From Bacillus sp. FJAT-45037 (GTDB lineage: Bacteria; Bacillota; Bacilli; Bacillales; Bacillaceae_D): a stretch of 64,000 bases of DNA. The notes under the pieces are model-generated. The model did not search any database and was not told the DNA's origin. It saw nothing but the letters and a program-made list of their open reading frames with translations. This document shows positions 8,228-16,434 of the stretch, in pieces. The stretch is from contig NZ_KZ454938.1 in assembly GCF_002797325.1 (NCBI RefSeq), positions 818,267-882,266 on the forward strand, given 5' to 3'. Every line of letters starts with the position of its first letter. Positions within the stretch are counted from its first letter, which is position 1. A program made the position numbers and the translations under genes.

Positions 8228-9229
8228 ATGAGTTCTCCAGAAAGTATAAAACTTACTTCTTCAGAAATGGCGTCTTTATGGAAACAATATATTAGTGTCA
8301 CTCATAGTATGTGTATGTTACAATACTTTATTGCAAAGGCAGAGGACAATGAAGTGTTAACCACTCTGACAAATACGCTTCAAAAGGTTGAGAAAATAAA
8401 GGGGAATACGAAACAGATATTAGAATTAGAAAAAGTCCAAGTTCCTGTAGGATTCAGTAGTCAAGATGTAGACGTAAATGCTCCTCGGCTCTTTTCAGAC
8501 GTTTTTGCTTTATTATATATAAAAAATCTTTCAAGAATAATAACTTCAACTTCTAGTCTTATGCACACAATGTCTACTCGTAAAGATATTAGGCAACATT
8601 TTAAAGAATGTACATCTGAAGTTCTTACTGTTTTTGATGAGGTCAGTGATGTTTTGTTAGATAAAGGATTGTATGTGAGACCTCCATATATTGAACCACC
8701 TAGAAAATCAGATTTTGTCGAGGATAAAGACTATTTAAATGGAATCAATTTATTGGGAGATCAAAGAAATTTGAATGCTATCGAAATATCCCATGTCTTT
8801 GGAAACATTGAAGCGAATGTAGTAGGAAATACAATAACACAAGCCTTTGAGCAAACAGCGGATAAAAAGGAAGTACGGGACTTCCTAAAAAAAGCTGGGA
8901 AACTTTCTGAAAAGGTTATAACAACACTTACAAAGTTTTTAACAAGCAGTCATTTGCCAGCACCAATGCCTTCAGAAACACAAGTTTTTAGTTCTTCTCA
9001 ACCTGCCTTTTCAGATAGACTAATGATGTATCAATTAACAACTTTATCATCAATTGGAATATCTGATTATGCAACATCATTAGCTACTAGTATGAGGAAT
9101 GATTTGAAAAGACAGTATACGGATTTTCTGGACGACACGGCAAAGTTAGGTGGAGAAGCGCAAAAATTACTAATTGAAAATAGCTGGTTAGAACAACCAC
9201 CTCAGCAAGATAAAGTAGTCATAAAATAA
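8228..9229 (+). CDS. DUF3231 family protein
   Basis: A 333-residue soluble protein made of two repeated helical units (about 8-165 and 180-325). Each begins with an LTSSEMASLWKQY-like or EISHVFGNIEANVV-like helix and ends in a long helix followed by a PP-containing loop (RPPYIEPPRKSDFV; HLPAPMPSETQVF). These are marks of DUF3231, a Bacillus family with duplicated ferritin-like four-helix bundles and no proven function, often present in several copies in spore formers. ATG 8228 is preceded by GGGAGTG at a rather long distance (about 14 bases). No terminator was recognised. The stretch 9230-9580 holds only a hairpin without a T-run. Confidence 0.85.
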   Translation: MSSPESIKLTSSEMASLWKQYISVTHSMCMLQYFIAKAEDNEVLTTLTNTLQKVEKIKGNTKQILELEKVQVPVGFSSQDVDVNAPRLFSDVFALLYIKNLSRIITSTSSLMHTMSTRKDIRQHFKECTSEVLTVFDEVSDVLLDKGLYVRPPYIEPPRKSDFVEDKDYLNGINLLGDQRNLNAIEISHVFGNIEANVVGNTITQAFEQTADKKEVRDFLKKAGKLSEKVITTLTKFLTSSHLPAPMPSETQVFSSSQPAFSDRLMMYQLTTLSSIGISDYATSLATSMRNDLKRQYTDFLDDTAKLGGEAQKLLIENSWLEQPPQQDKVVIK

Positions 9230-9580
9230 TGTTTTGATTAATAAATTTCGGTTCAGTTTTATTATAGAGAGATGATGAATTTGAAGAACGAGTGCCTGTG
9301 TTCGATAAGATAAAAGGAAATAACATATTATCAAGCTGCACAGTATAACAATATTATTTAATGAAAATGATATTGCACAACTTGGCACGTTTGTGGAAGA
9401 TTATATAAGCCTAATTACTCAATGAAATTAAGGAGGATTAGGCTTGTTCACTTCAAATCGATACGTTTCCATATTGGTAAACTTAATGATAATAATTGGT
9501 AAAAAAACAAGGCAGAGATGATACCTTTTTGTGGCTGTAATCAGAAATTAAATTTAATTGAAAGATGGAGAATAAATGAA

Positions 9581-9609
9581 TTGTCTTTTTCAAGGATAAT
9601 CAGTATAAT
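9581..9609 (+). promoter_or_regulatory. sigma-A promoter of the tetR gene
   Basis: TTGTCT (9581-9586) and a consensus TATAAT (9604-9609) are separated by 17 bp. The TetR operator begins 4 bp after the -10 box. Confidence 0.75.
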
Positions 9610-9612
9610 TAA

Positions 9613-9627
9613 TTAACCAGTGGTCAA
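9613..9627 (+). promoter_or_regulatory. TetR operator, copy A
   Basis: TTAACCAGTGGTCAA, an imperfect palindrome centred on CCA-N-TGG, sits just downstream of the tetR promoter. Its exact reverse complement occurs at 10256-10270 before the epimerase gene. Confidence 0.8.
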
Positions 9628-9651
9628 AGAAATCAAGAATTGGAGATAAGA

Positions 9652-10227
9652 ATGTCACCTCGCAAATCATCATTAAATGAATTAACAAAGGAAATGATCG
9701 TAAATGAAGCAAGGGAGCAATTCATAGAAAAAGATTATCAACAGGTTTCTATGCGAAGCATTGCTAAACAGCTTAGCTGCAGCCATGGAGCTCTGTACTA
9801 TCATTTTGAGAACAAGGCTGAATTGTTTTATGCTGTTATAGAGGGTTATTTTTACGCATTAAATAAACAAATTGAGGAAATTGTCTTAAGCAGTGGTGAA
9901 AGTGAGCAAAAGCTTCGACACGTACTTCGCTCGTTTATTGAATTCGGACTAAATCATCAAAGTCAGTATGAGCTGATGTTTATGACAAGAAATAAAGAAG
10001 TTGATGGACTATCCCATGATGCGGCAAATCGTAGCTACCAAACGTTTGCTAAATCTGTTCACTCCTTATCTTCAAACGTTGTACCCATAAGTGATGTCTA
10101 TTCTGTCTTTGTCTCCCTGCATGGTTTTGTTTCTCATTACCGTGGATTTGTAAAAAGTTATCAAGATGCAGAAGATGCTGCGTTTGTCCATATTGAATTT
10201 TTAATGAAGGCTCTACATCCCGCTTAA
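9652..10227 (+). CDS. TetR/AcrR family transcriptional regulator
   Basis: A 191-residue repressor. The helix-turn-helix is at about residues 23-57 (FIEKDYQQVSMRSIAKQL, SCSHGALYYHFENKAELF), followed by an all-helical ligand domain. ATG 9652 follows TTGGAGAT at 7 bases, better than the in-frame TTG at 9640. Its likely operator lies immediately after its own promoter and again, inverted, before the next gene, so it should repress itself and the epimerase. The inducer is unknown. Confidence 0.9.
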   Translation: MSPRKSSLNELTKEMIVNEAREQFIEKDYQQVSMRSIAKQLSCSHGALYYHFENKAELFYAVIEGYFYALNKQIEEIVLSSGESEQKLRHVLRSFIEFGLNHQSQYELMFMTRNKEVDGLSHDAANRSYQTFAKSVHSLSSNVVPISDVYSVFVSLHGFVSHYRGFVKSYQDAEDAAFVHIEFLMKALHPA

Positions 10228-10250
10228 GGTATAGAGCATTTCTTTTTGTT
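10210..10250 (+). terminator. terminator overlapping the end of tetR
   Basis: GCTCTA (10210-10215) pairs with TAGAGC (10232-10237) around a 16-base loop, followed by a T-rich tract. The stem includes the last codons of tetR, which would separate the repressor transcript from the epimerase transcript. Confidence 0.55.
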
Positions 10251-10255
10251 TTTAA

Positions 10256-10270
10256 TTGACCACTGGTTAA
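10256..10270 (+). promoter_or_regulatory. TetR operator, copy B
   Basis: TTGACCACTGGTTAA is the exact reverse complement of the 15-bp operator before tetR. It starts 37 bp before the epimerase start codon, so binding would block its transcription. Confidence 0.8.
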
Positions 10271-10292
10271 TAAAGGTGAGGAGTGAATTTTA

Positions 10293-11249
10293 ATGAATAA
10301 AGTATTAGTAGCTGGAGCTTCAGGGGGAATAGGGAGTGCTTTAGTTTATGAACTAAGAGCTAGAGGTATTAAAGTTGTAGCATTTGCGAGAGGTAGGGAA
10401 AAGTTGATTTCACTTTTCGGTGACTTTGATGACGTGATGATAGTCTCTGGAGATGCTTTGAATCAAAATGATCTCATATTTGCTGCCGAAGGAGCAGATG
10501 TGATTTTTCACGCTGTAAGTTTCCCATATCCGAAGTGGGAAGATACCCACATACCATGTATCGAACGAATGATTAAAGCTGCAAGTGTAAATCAAGCAAA
10601 AATAGCATTAGTAGATAATATTTATGCTTACGGAAATCAATTAAATTCACCAATAGGCGAAGATGCGACAAAAAGACCGCATACGAAAAAAGGTAAGATT
10701 AGGCTAACTATGGAAACAAAGTTAAAAGAAAGTGCAGTAGAATCTCTAATCGTTCATATGCCTGATCTATACGGGCCAAATTGCGAAAATGCCATTCTTC
10801 ATGAAACATTAAAAGATACAGCAAGACATAAGCGAGCAAACTATGTAGGAAGTCTATCAAAAAGCCGTGAGTTTTTGTATAACCGAGACGGAGCAAAAGC
10901 AATGGTTGAGTTAACTCTTCGGGAAGATACGTATAACCAAAACTGGAATATTTCTGCAACACACCCTATAACGGGGGAAGAGGTGCTGAAAACTATAAAG
11001 GGAATTAATGGATATAAAAAGAAATTCAAACCGATATCGAAACGAATGATTGCATTTCTAGGCATGTTTTCACCGTTTATGAGAGAAATGGTAGAGATGA
11101 TGTATTTAACAGAAGATCCAATTATTTTAAGCGGAGAGAAGTATGAAAAGCTAATCGGCAAGTTACCGAAAACATCGTATAAAAAGGGTCTTGAAGAAAC
11201 CCTCGAATGGCTGCAAAAAGAGGATATAAACTCTTTAGATAAAAGATAA
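10293..11249 (+). CDS. NAD-dependent epimerase/dehydratase-like SDR protein
   Basis: A 318-residue extended/atypical SDR with the Rossmann motif GASGGIG at residues 8-14, FARGREKL (NADP-type arginine), a DxVFHAVS-like strand and DNIYAYGNQ near residue 110, where the catalytic Tyr is expected. Proteins of this group act as NAD(P)-dependent reductases or epimerases on varied substrates, and the substrate cannot be told here. ATG 10293 follows GGTGAGGAG. It is the presumed target of the adjacent TetR protein, which suggests a detoxification-type inducible reductase. That is inference from layout. Confidence 0.85.
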   Translation: MNKVLVAGASGGIGSALVYELRARGIKVVAFARGREKLISLFGDFDDVMIVSGDALNQNDLIFAAEGADVIFHAVSFPYPKWEDTHIPCIERMIKAASVNQAKIALVDNIYAYGNQLNSPIGEDATKRPHTKKGKIRLTMETKLKESAVESLIVHMPDLYGPNCENAILHETLKDTARHKRANYVGSLSKSREFLYNRDGAKAMVELTLREDTYNQNWNISATHPITGEEVLKTIKGINGYKKKFKPISKRMIAFLGMFSPFMREMVEMMYLTEDPIILSGEKYEKLIGKLPKTSYKKGLEETLEWLQKEDINSLDKR

Positions 11250-11301
11250 CCTTTCATTTTCTTTCTGATGAGAGAAAAATGACTGTAAAAAAAAGTCTCT
11301 G

Positions 11302-11338
11302 AGCATACCCATTCAATTATAGTTGGTGTGCTTTTTTT
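11302..11338 (+). terminator. intrinsic terminator after the epimerase gene
   Basis: AGCATACC (11302-11309) pairs with GGTGTGCT (11325-11332) with one G-U pair, followed by a seven-T run. Confidence 0.75.
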
Positions 11339-11410
11339 GAACTAATCATTGTATAACATGGTTATGCTCTCAATTTAGCGATTATTTTAAAAATACAAAT
11401 ATCACATCAC

Positions 11411-11516
11411 AAATTGTAGTAATATTCAATATTTCCCTATAAAATACATATAGAGTGGAAGTATCATGTTTTTCTGGAGGGTAATTAAATGATTAAAGGA
11501 TTGTATAAAGCGCATG
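11411..11516 (+). repeat. duplicated promoter/leader/start region, copy 1
   Basis: About 106 bp, from AAATTGTAGTAAT to the ninth or tenth codon of the nucleotidyltransferase gene, reappear with scattered differences at 16540-16651 in front of the VOC gene. The shared part includes TCATGTTTTT, the ribosome binding site TGGAGGGT, ATTAAATG and codons MIKGLY-AH. Confidence 0.85.
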
Positions 11517-12079
11517 TATTAGATGAGGATGAAATCATTGCTCTAGTAGAAGATGATGAATGGATGATGGAAATATTAAAAACTGTAAGGTCATTAAACC
11601 TAACTGATTGGTGGATTTGTGCAGGTTTTGTTAGGTCGAAAATTTGGGATGTTTTACATGGATTTAATGAAAGGACAAGGATTCCAGATATTGATGTAAT
11701 CTATTACGATACAACACAACTTAATGAATTAGAAGAAAAGAGGATTGAAGAAACCCTCACATTGATTTTACCGAATATTCCTTGGTCAGTTAAGAATGAA
11801 GCCAGGATGCACCTTAGAAATAATGTTGAACCCTACTCTTCTTCTGTTGATGCAATTTCAAAGTTTCCGGAAACAGCAACAGCATTAGGAGTAAAGTTAG
11901 ATGAAATTGATAAAGTTATTTTAACAGCCCCATATGGCGTAAGTGATGTTGTTAATTTAGAAGTTAAACCGACTCCTTATTTTTTGGCGAACGAAAACCT
12001 TGCACGTATTTACAATGAGCGGATACTTAAAAAGAATTGGGAAGCTACTTGGGACAAGGTAAGTGTATATCAAATATAA
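11489..12079 (+). CDS. nucleotidyltransferase family protein (DUF925/NTP_transf_6)
   Basis: A 196-residue protein with the marks of the NTP_transf_6 family: WMMEILKTVRSLNLTDWWIC, AGFVRSKIWDVLHGF and the acidic pair in IPDIDVIYYD that would bind metal, then WSVKNEARMHL. Members are putative nucleotidyltransferases without a proven substrate. The first eight residues (MIKGLYKA) do not look like the family. They match the start of the VOC protein at 16619, and the leader DNA is duplicated too. The gene seems to have acquired a new promoter, ribosome binding site and start codon by recombination. ATG 11489 follows TGGAGGGT. Confidence 0.85.
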   Translation: MIKGLYKAHVLDEDEIIALVEDDEWMMEILKTVRSLNLTDWWICAGFVRSKIWDVLHGFNERTRIPDIDVIYYDTTQLNELEEKRIEETLTLILPNIPWSVKNEARMHLRNNVEPYSSSVDAISKFPETATALGVKLDEIDKVILTAPYGVSDVVNLEVKPTPYFLANENLARIYNERILKKNWEATWDKVSVYQI

Positions 12080-12309
12080 ATTATTTTTTAACGAGGCGAT
12101 ATTGGAATAGAGTTATTACTTCTTGCGTTAACGGTGCTTTCCTTGAATAAGGAATTGCTCTCCTTCTTCAACTCCCTCAGTTAGATAGGTATATCTCTCA
12201 AATGCTCACTTATTCGCAGGATTTCAAACCACTTGTAAGAACAGTAATAGATGATTGGAATGAGTGTCGGTCCATTTTGGCTACATGAAGGCATGCTGAA
12301 ATAAAGGAG
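12080..12309. other. intergenic stretch without recognisable gene
   Basis: About 230 bp between the nucleotidyltransferase and the IS110 non-coding region. A short open stretch on the plus strand (SQDFKPLVRTVIDDWNEC, ending at TGA near 12288) may be a gene scrap but matches nothing I know. No promoter or terminator stands out. Confidence 0.4.
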
Positions 12310-12311
12310 GT

Positions 12312-12600
12312 AGATAAAACTCCAGTTATTACCATATAATGCACGTATTCTCCACGCCGCCCCTGGAGGCTATCCCTCCCATGTCTCAACGGGTCTAAGC
12401 CCTATCATTCCTTCGTCATGCCTATCCAAGGGGTGGAGGCCGGTTTTGCTATCGGAACGGGTCATTGCCCTTTGGTTGAAGACATCCAGTACTCCGTGCT
12501 TTCTTTGAAATCCTACGAATAAGGCAACATTCAATAAAAAATTAACGGGTAATTACTTACTTTTAGTACTCCTTAAAATTTTAATGGAATTCCTTGTGTT
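12312..12600 (-). ncRNA. candidate bridge RNA region of the IS110 element
   Basis: The non-coding region downstream of the transposase is richer in G+C than its flanks and clearly structured. A pattern GGAGGC...ACGGGTC occurs twice on the plus strand: 12365-12370 with 12389-12395, and 12435-12440 with 12457-12463. This fits two similar internal loops. IS110-family elements are known to encode a bridge RNA in their longer non-coding end with separate target- and donor-binding loops. That this stretch is such an RNA is inference. Confidence 0.4.
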
Positions 12601-12611
12601 TAGAATAAGCT

Positions 12612-13886
12612 TTATGCTGCTAGAGGTTCTAAAGCGTGAACTTTATTAGGACAATAAGACTCATTTTTTCGAGATATTCCAACTAATATTCGTGCAAGTT
12701 TCCCAAGCAGTTTCATAATTGATTTCATTTTTTTCATTTTTTTTACTTTCACATTATTGGAGTGAAGCTCTTTAAATTCAGGATTGTTCATGACAAGGCT
12801 CATGGTCGCTAAATACAAGAAACGTCGTAGCCGGGATCTGCCGCGTTTAGAAATGACAATTTGTCCTTTCCATTTACCCGAGCTAGCTTCTGCTAGATGT
12901 AATCCCGCGTATCGCAATAGGGAATTACCGTGAGAGAAGCCGCTTAGATCTCCTGCTTCTCCTAAAATGCCAGCTAGTGAAATTTCACTAATTCCTTTAA
13001 TGGCAAGTAGTTTATTTGCGAATGTAATTTGTTCGAGTACACCAGTCACTTCTTTTTCAACTCTTTCAAGTTGAACTGTAGCGAGATCAAATTCTTCAAG
13101 CAATTGTTCTAGGTGTAATTTATAAGCATCATGTGCTTGTTGATTACCAACAGAATGCTTAGCTAATTCAACTAGTGATTGGGCTTTTTTTAGTCCAGCG
13201 TGTCGCTTCATTTTTGTTTTCCATCCTTCAACGATATCCTGGGCTTCCATGGAACGTAATTCGATGGGGGTAGGGAATAAGCGAAGGGTTGCGATTGCCC
13301 CTTTCCCTTTTATGTCCTTAAACACTTGTCGAAGTTCAGGGAAGATAAGATCTACCCATCGATTTAATTGATTGATGGAACTGACAAGCCGTTTAACAAT
13401 CACATCACGGTTAGCCATAAGTACTCGAAGTTTTTCAAAAGCTTCTGGAGTTGGACGGATAAAGGCATAATAACCATTCTTCACCATATCAGCGATTACG
13501 AGAGCGTCTTTTTTATCACTCTTAGATTGAGTATTATCTCGATTTTCTTTATTCTTTTTGACAAGATGAGGGTTAACCGTTACCACATCAACGTTTTGTT
13601 CATATAGCCATTTTGATAGATTAAGCCAGTAATGTCCGGTAGGCTCCATACCTACAATCGATGTATTGAAATTTTTTGTTTCTTTTAATTCATTGATCCA
13701 CTGCAGTAATCTAGTAAAGCCTTCTTCATTATTTTCAAAAGATAGAGGATCGCCTACTACAATCCCACGGAAGTTCACAGCTCGAGCAACGTGAACTTGT
13801 TGTGCAATATCCACACCAACAACGAGATGTTTATCAGAAATTCGTTCAATTAGTTGATTTTGTTTGTCTTGCATTTTAAACTTCAT
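12612..13886 (-). CDS. IS110 family transposase (DEDD recombinase)
   Basis: A 424-residue transposase. The N-terminal RuvC-like DEDD domain shows Asp in VVGVDIAQQVHVA (~25), Glu in VGMEPTGHYW, and the Asp pair in SKSDKKDALVIADMV. The C-terminal Transposase_20 domain has LLAIKGISEISLAGILGE, the LLRYAGLHLAEASSGKWKG segment carrying the presumed catalytic Ser, and RGRSRLRRFLYLATM. Length is typical and no stop or shift interrupts it. ATG 13886 has a strong AAGGAGGAA, but that sequence is half of a long-range hairpin, likely keeping translation low unless transcription starts inside the hairpin. Confidence 0.95.
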   Translation of the reverse strand: MKFKMQDKQNQLIERISDKHLVVGVDIAQQVHVARAVNFRGIVVGDPLSFENNEEGFTRLLQWINELKETKNFNTSIVGMEPTGHYWLNLSKWLYEQNVDVVTVNPHLVKKNKENRDNTQSKSDKKDALVIADMVKNGYYAFIRPTPEAFEKLRVLMANRDVIVKRLVSSINQLNRWVDLIFPELRQVFKDIKGKGAIATLRLFPTPIELRSMEAQDIVEGWKTKMKRHAGLKKAQSLVELAKHSVGNQQAHDAYKLHLEQLLEEFDLATVQLERVEKEVTGVLEQITFANKLLAIKGISEISLAGILGEAGDLSGFSHGNSLLRYAGLHLAEASSGKWKGQIVISKRGRSRLRRFLYLATMSLVMNNPEFKELHSNNVKVKKMKKMKSIMKLLGKLARILVGISRKNESYCPNKVHALEPLAA

Positions 13887-13888
13887 AG

Positions 13889-13956
13889 TAGAGCTTCCTC
13901 CTTAGATTTTGAGTTTTAGAGTGGTGTCTATACTCATATCTTACTGAGGAGCTCTA
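13889..13956 (-). promoter_or_regulatory. hairpin masking the ribosome binding site of the IS110 transposase
   Basis: On the transcribed strand TAGAGCTCCTC (13956-13946) can pair with GAGGAAGCTCTA (13900-13889) with one bulged base. The second arm contains the GGAGG of the transposase Shine-Dalgarno. Transcripts entering from outside would fold the site away, a known protective device of insertion sequences. Confidence 0.65.
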
Positions 13957-14121
13957 TTTTTTTCAAAGTTGAAAATTAACGCTCTACAGGAATGCTATTA
14001 GGGCAGAAAAGGTTAAGAGTTGAGGGATAAAAAGGCTCTCAAATCGGTACAATTCTGAAGATCAAGAATAGAATTTCAAGAGTCAATAAGCATTTAATAA
14101 AACTTAATATTAAATTTCCTA

Positions 14122-14159
14122 AGAGTACGTTTAGAATAATTTTAAATGTGCTCTTTTTG
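14122..14159 (+). terminator. intrinsic terminator-like hairpin upstream of the GntR operon
   Basis: AGAGTACGTTTA (14122-14133) pairs with TAAATGTGCTCT (14143-14154) with two G-U pairs, followed by a five-T run. It would insulate the GntR operon from the IS element. Confidence 0.65.
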
Positions 14160-14212
14160 TTTATTTTTTAGAGTTAAGGGTGTCCTTCAAATAATTTGTT
14201 GCAAATAAAATC

Positions 14213-14263
14213 TTGCACAAAATTCCATATGTGTATATAATGTATATAAAGAATATATACATT
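14213..14263 (+). promoter_or_regulatory. promoter and palindromic operator of the GntR-ABC operon
   Basis: TTGCAC (14213-14218) and TATAAT (14236-14241) are 17 bp apart. Overlapping the end of the -10 box lies a perfect inverted repeat, AATGTATATA (14239-14248) and TATATACATT (14254-14263), with a 5-bp centre. This is the expected layout for autorepression by the YtrA-type GntR protein encoded 25 bp further on. Confidence 0.8.
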
Positions 14264-14287
14264 ATTCGATGAAAAAGAGGGATTAGC

Positions 14288-14659
14288 ATGCAAATAATTA
14301 TTTCCAATATTTCAAAGGAGCCGTTATATGAACAAATAACGAATCAGATTAAATCGTTAATTTTATCAGGTGAACTACCAGAGGGAACAGCAATTCCCTC
14401 CATGCGGCAGCTTGCAAAGGATTTACAAATTAGTGTCATAACAACGAAAAGGGCTTATGAGGAATTGGAAAAAGCGGGTTTTATCTATTCAATTGTTGGA
14501 AAAGGATCTTTTGTCGCAGAGCAAAATTTAGAGGTCATTAGAGAGAAGAAGCTGAAAGTCATTGAGGAACAACTGAGTGCAGTTATAACAAATAGTAAAG
14601 AAATTGGGCTGCCCTTTGATGAACTAAAAGATTTATTGAAAATTTTATATGAGGAGTGA
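14288..14659 (+). CDS. GntR family transcriptional regulator (YtrA subfamily)
   Basis: A 123-residue short GntR protein: winged helix at ~10-75 (EPLYEQITNQIKSLILSGEL, SMRQLAKDLQISVITTKRAY, GFIYSIVGKGSFVA) followed by a short two-helix tail for dimerisation, as in the YtrA/YhcF subgroup. These repress the ABC transporter genes directly downstream. The next gene begins 6 bp after the stop, and a perfect palindrome covers the promoter, so autoregulation is likely. ATG 14288 follows AAAGAGGGA. Confidence 0.9.
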   Translation: MQIIISNISKEPLYEQITNQIKSLILSGELPEGTAIPSMRQLAKDLQISVITTKRAYEELEKAGFIYSIVGKGSFVAEQNLEVIREKKLKVIEEQLSAVITNSKEIGLPFDELKDLLKILYEE

Positions 14660-14664
14660 AACGA

Positions 14665-15531
14665 ATGGAAAATGTGGTTGAATTAAAAAGCGTAAACAAA
14701 AAATTCAAAGATTTTTCAGTTAAAAACATTGATTTAGAGGTGAAACAAGGCTTTGTAACAGGTTTCATTGGAGCAAATGGGGCAGGGAAGTCAACAATGA
14801 TTAAAATGATGATGAATCTGTTAAAACCAGATACAGGGGAAGTTAAGGTTTTTGGTTTAGACTACAAGACACACGAAAAGGCGATCAAGGAGCGAATCGG
14901 ATTTGTGTACGATGGCAACGTGTTTTTTGAAGGTCTAAACTTAAAAGATATCAAACGAATTATTGGACCTGCCTACAAACAATGGGATGATAAATTGTTC
15001 TATCAATATGTGGATAAATTCGAATTACCACTTAATAAGGCGATAAAAACTTTTTCAAAAGGAATGCAAATGAAGGCATCACTAGCGATAGCACTGTCAC
15101 ACCATGCAGAACTGATCATTATGGATGAGCCAACAGCAGGGTTAGACCCTATTTTTAGACGGGAACTCCTAGATTTATTACAGGAATTAATGATTGATGA
15201 CAGTCGCACTATTTTCTTTTCTACTCATATTACAACAGATTTAGATCGTATCGCAGACTATATCGCATTTATACAAAATGGGGAGTTAATATTTAATCAG
15301 ACCATTAACGATCTAGTTGAAAATTATGCACTTGTTAAAGGTGGAACAGAACTGTTAGATAGAGACACGGAAAAAAACTTTGTTAATATTCATCGTGCAC
15401 CAACAGGATTTGAAGCTTTAACAGATAATATATCTGCTGTGAAAAATATATTTGGAGACACAGTTATCATTGAACGTGCCTCCCTGGAAGATATTATGTA
15501 TTACTGTAAAGGAGGCGTGCAGCATGTTTAA
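14665..15531 (+). CDS. ABC transporter ATP-binding protein
   Basis: A 288-residue ATPase. Walker A is GANGAGKST (~38-46), the signature is reduced to FSKGMQMKAS instead of LSGGQ, Walker B is LIIMDEPTAGLD and the switch His is in FFSTHITTD. The unusual signature is common in the YtrB/BcrA/PmtA group of drug- and peptide-export ATPases controlled by a small GntR repressor. ATG 14665 is preferred over the in-frame GTG 14656 because GAGGAG stands 8 bases before it. The stop overlaps the permease gene by 8 bp, so the two are coupled. Confidence 0.92.
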   Translation: MENVVELKSVNKKFKDFSVKNIDLEVKQGFVTGFIGANGAGKSTMIKMMMNLLKPDTGEVKVFGLDYKTHEKAIKERIGFVYDGNVFFEGLNLKDIKRIIGPAYKQWDDKLFYQYVDKFELPLNKAIKTFSKGMQMKASLAIALSHHAELIIMDEPTAGLDPIFRRELLDLLQELMIDDSRTIFFSTHITTDLDRIADYIAFIQNGELIFNQTINDLVENYALVKGGTELLDRDTEKNFVNIHRAPTGFEALTDNISAVKNIFGDTVIIERASLEDIMYYCKGGVQHV

Positions 15532-16129
15532 TTTAATCAGACGTGATGTGATATTGCAGAAAAGGCAGCTATTAATCTTTCTACCATTTATCTTAGTTTT
15601 TATTATTTTGAATGTACCACCAGCGTTAGTTTTTCTGGTCGCCAGTATTTTTATACCCTTTAACTCATATGCTTACGATGAAAAAGCAGAGACGAATATA
15701 TTGCTGAATTCTTTACCTTACACACGAAAGGAAATTATCGCTTCACGGTATCTTGGTGCTATTGCCTATATGAGTTTTTCAGTTGGGTTGGCAAGTTTAG
15801 CGTTATTTATTTTCAATAAACCGTTTACGATAACCGATATTGCGGTTGGTGGAGGATTATTCTTTTTGTTTGCAGCATTGACTTTTCCGTTATTTTACAT
15901 TTTTAAACCAGGCTATATCACAACGATTGTTTTGATTAGCTTTATCCTTTTAACATGGATATCACAACCTGTGACTTCCTTTATATTAGGGTACTTACCA
16001 ATAATCACTGAATTCATCGGCAATCTATCTATCGCGGTTTTATATACGGGAGCAGCTGTTGCTATCATGTCACTCTATGCAATTTCTTGGGGGATTTCTA
16101 CTATCATTTACCTAAGAAAAGCGTTCTAA
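15524..16129 (+). CDS. ABC-2 type transporter permease
   Basis: A 201-residue hydrophobic protein with about five to six membrane segments, starting MFNLIRRDVILQKRQLL. The conserved AYDEKAETNILLNSLPYTRKEII stretch between segments is typical of the short ABC-2 permeases found with YtrB/PmtA-like ATPases. With the ATPase it should form an exporter for a cationic peptide, cell-wall-active drug or toxic lipid-like molecule. The substrate is not visible. ATG 15524 follows GGAGGCGTGC. No terminator is evident. The stretch 16130-16434 has no gene I can support. Confidence 0.85.
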   Translation: MFNLIRRDVILQKRQLLIFLPFILVFIILNVPPALVFLVASIFIPFNSYAYDEKAETNILLNSLPYTRKEIIASRYLGAIAYMSFSVGLASLALFIFNKPFTITDIAVGGGLFFLFAALTFPLFYIFKPGYITTIVLISFILLTWISQPVTSFILGYLPIITEFIGNLSIAVLYTGAAVAIMSLYAISWGISTIIYLRKAF

Positions 16130-16434
16130 GTGATGCTCTTCAAACTAGCAAAAAAATTTAAAAACAAATTCAACGAGATGTAGAGGTCAGGAGAAGCATA
16201 ACGGGTTCCGTACCTATCTCAAACATTAAAAGGTAGCTTAACTGATTAGGTTGTTAGTTTAAAAAAGGAAGTTTGGTTTAATTAACCTTGTAATCCATCT
16301 AACAAACTTTCTGCAGTACGGAACTACTGTTGAAGCCATTTCACTCTGGTTTATTATGCTGACGGAAGTTCTTCTCTTGTTGAAGTAATGAATAGTTTAG
16401 CTTCATAAAAGGGAACATTCCTTAATGGATTTTC

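Larger units (their letters stand above)
12310..13960 (-). mobile_element. IS110-family insertion sequence (probably IS1111-like layout)
   Basis: A single transposase gene on the minus strand is flanked by a long structured non-coding region on its 3' side (12310-12611) and by a short 5' region with a ribosome-binding-site-masking hairpin (13889-13956). IS110 elements lack ordinary terminal inverted repeats, so the limits given are approximate. A long 3' non-coding end points to the IS1111 subgroup. The transposase frame is intact, so the element may be active. Confidence 0.75.

Noticed and set aside
9407-9445. AAGCCTAAT/ATTAGGCTT hairpin as terminator of the DUF3231 gene
   Set aside because: It has no T-run and lies about 180 bp after the stop. 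Function cannot be supported.
12190-12290. Short plus-strand frame SQDFKPLVRTVIDDWNEC
   Set aside because: It has no start or ribosome binding site and no recognisable family. Kept only as a possible scrap.
16185-16235. Second possible group II intron 3' end (GGAGAAGC...GTACCTATC)
   Set aside because: There is no domain V stem upstream, so the resemblance is too short to claim.
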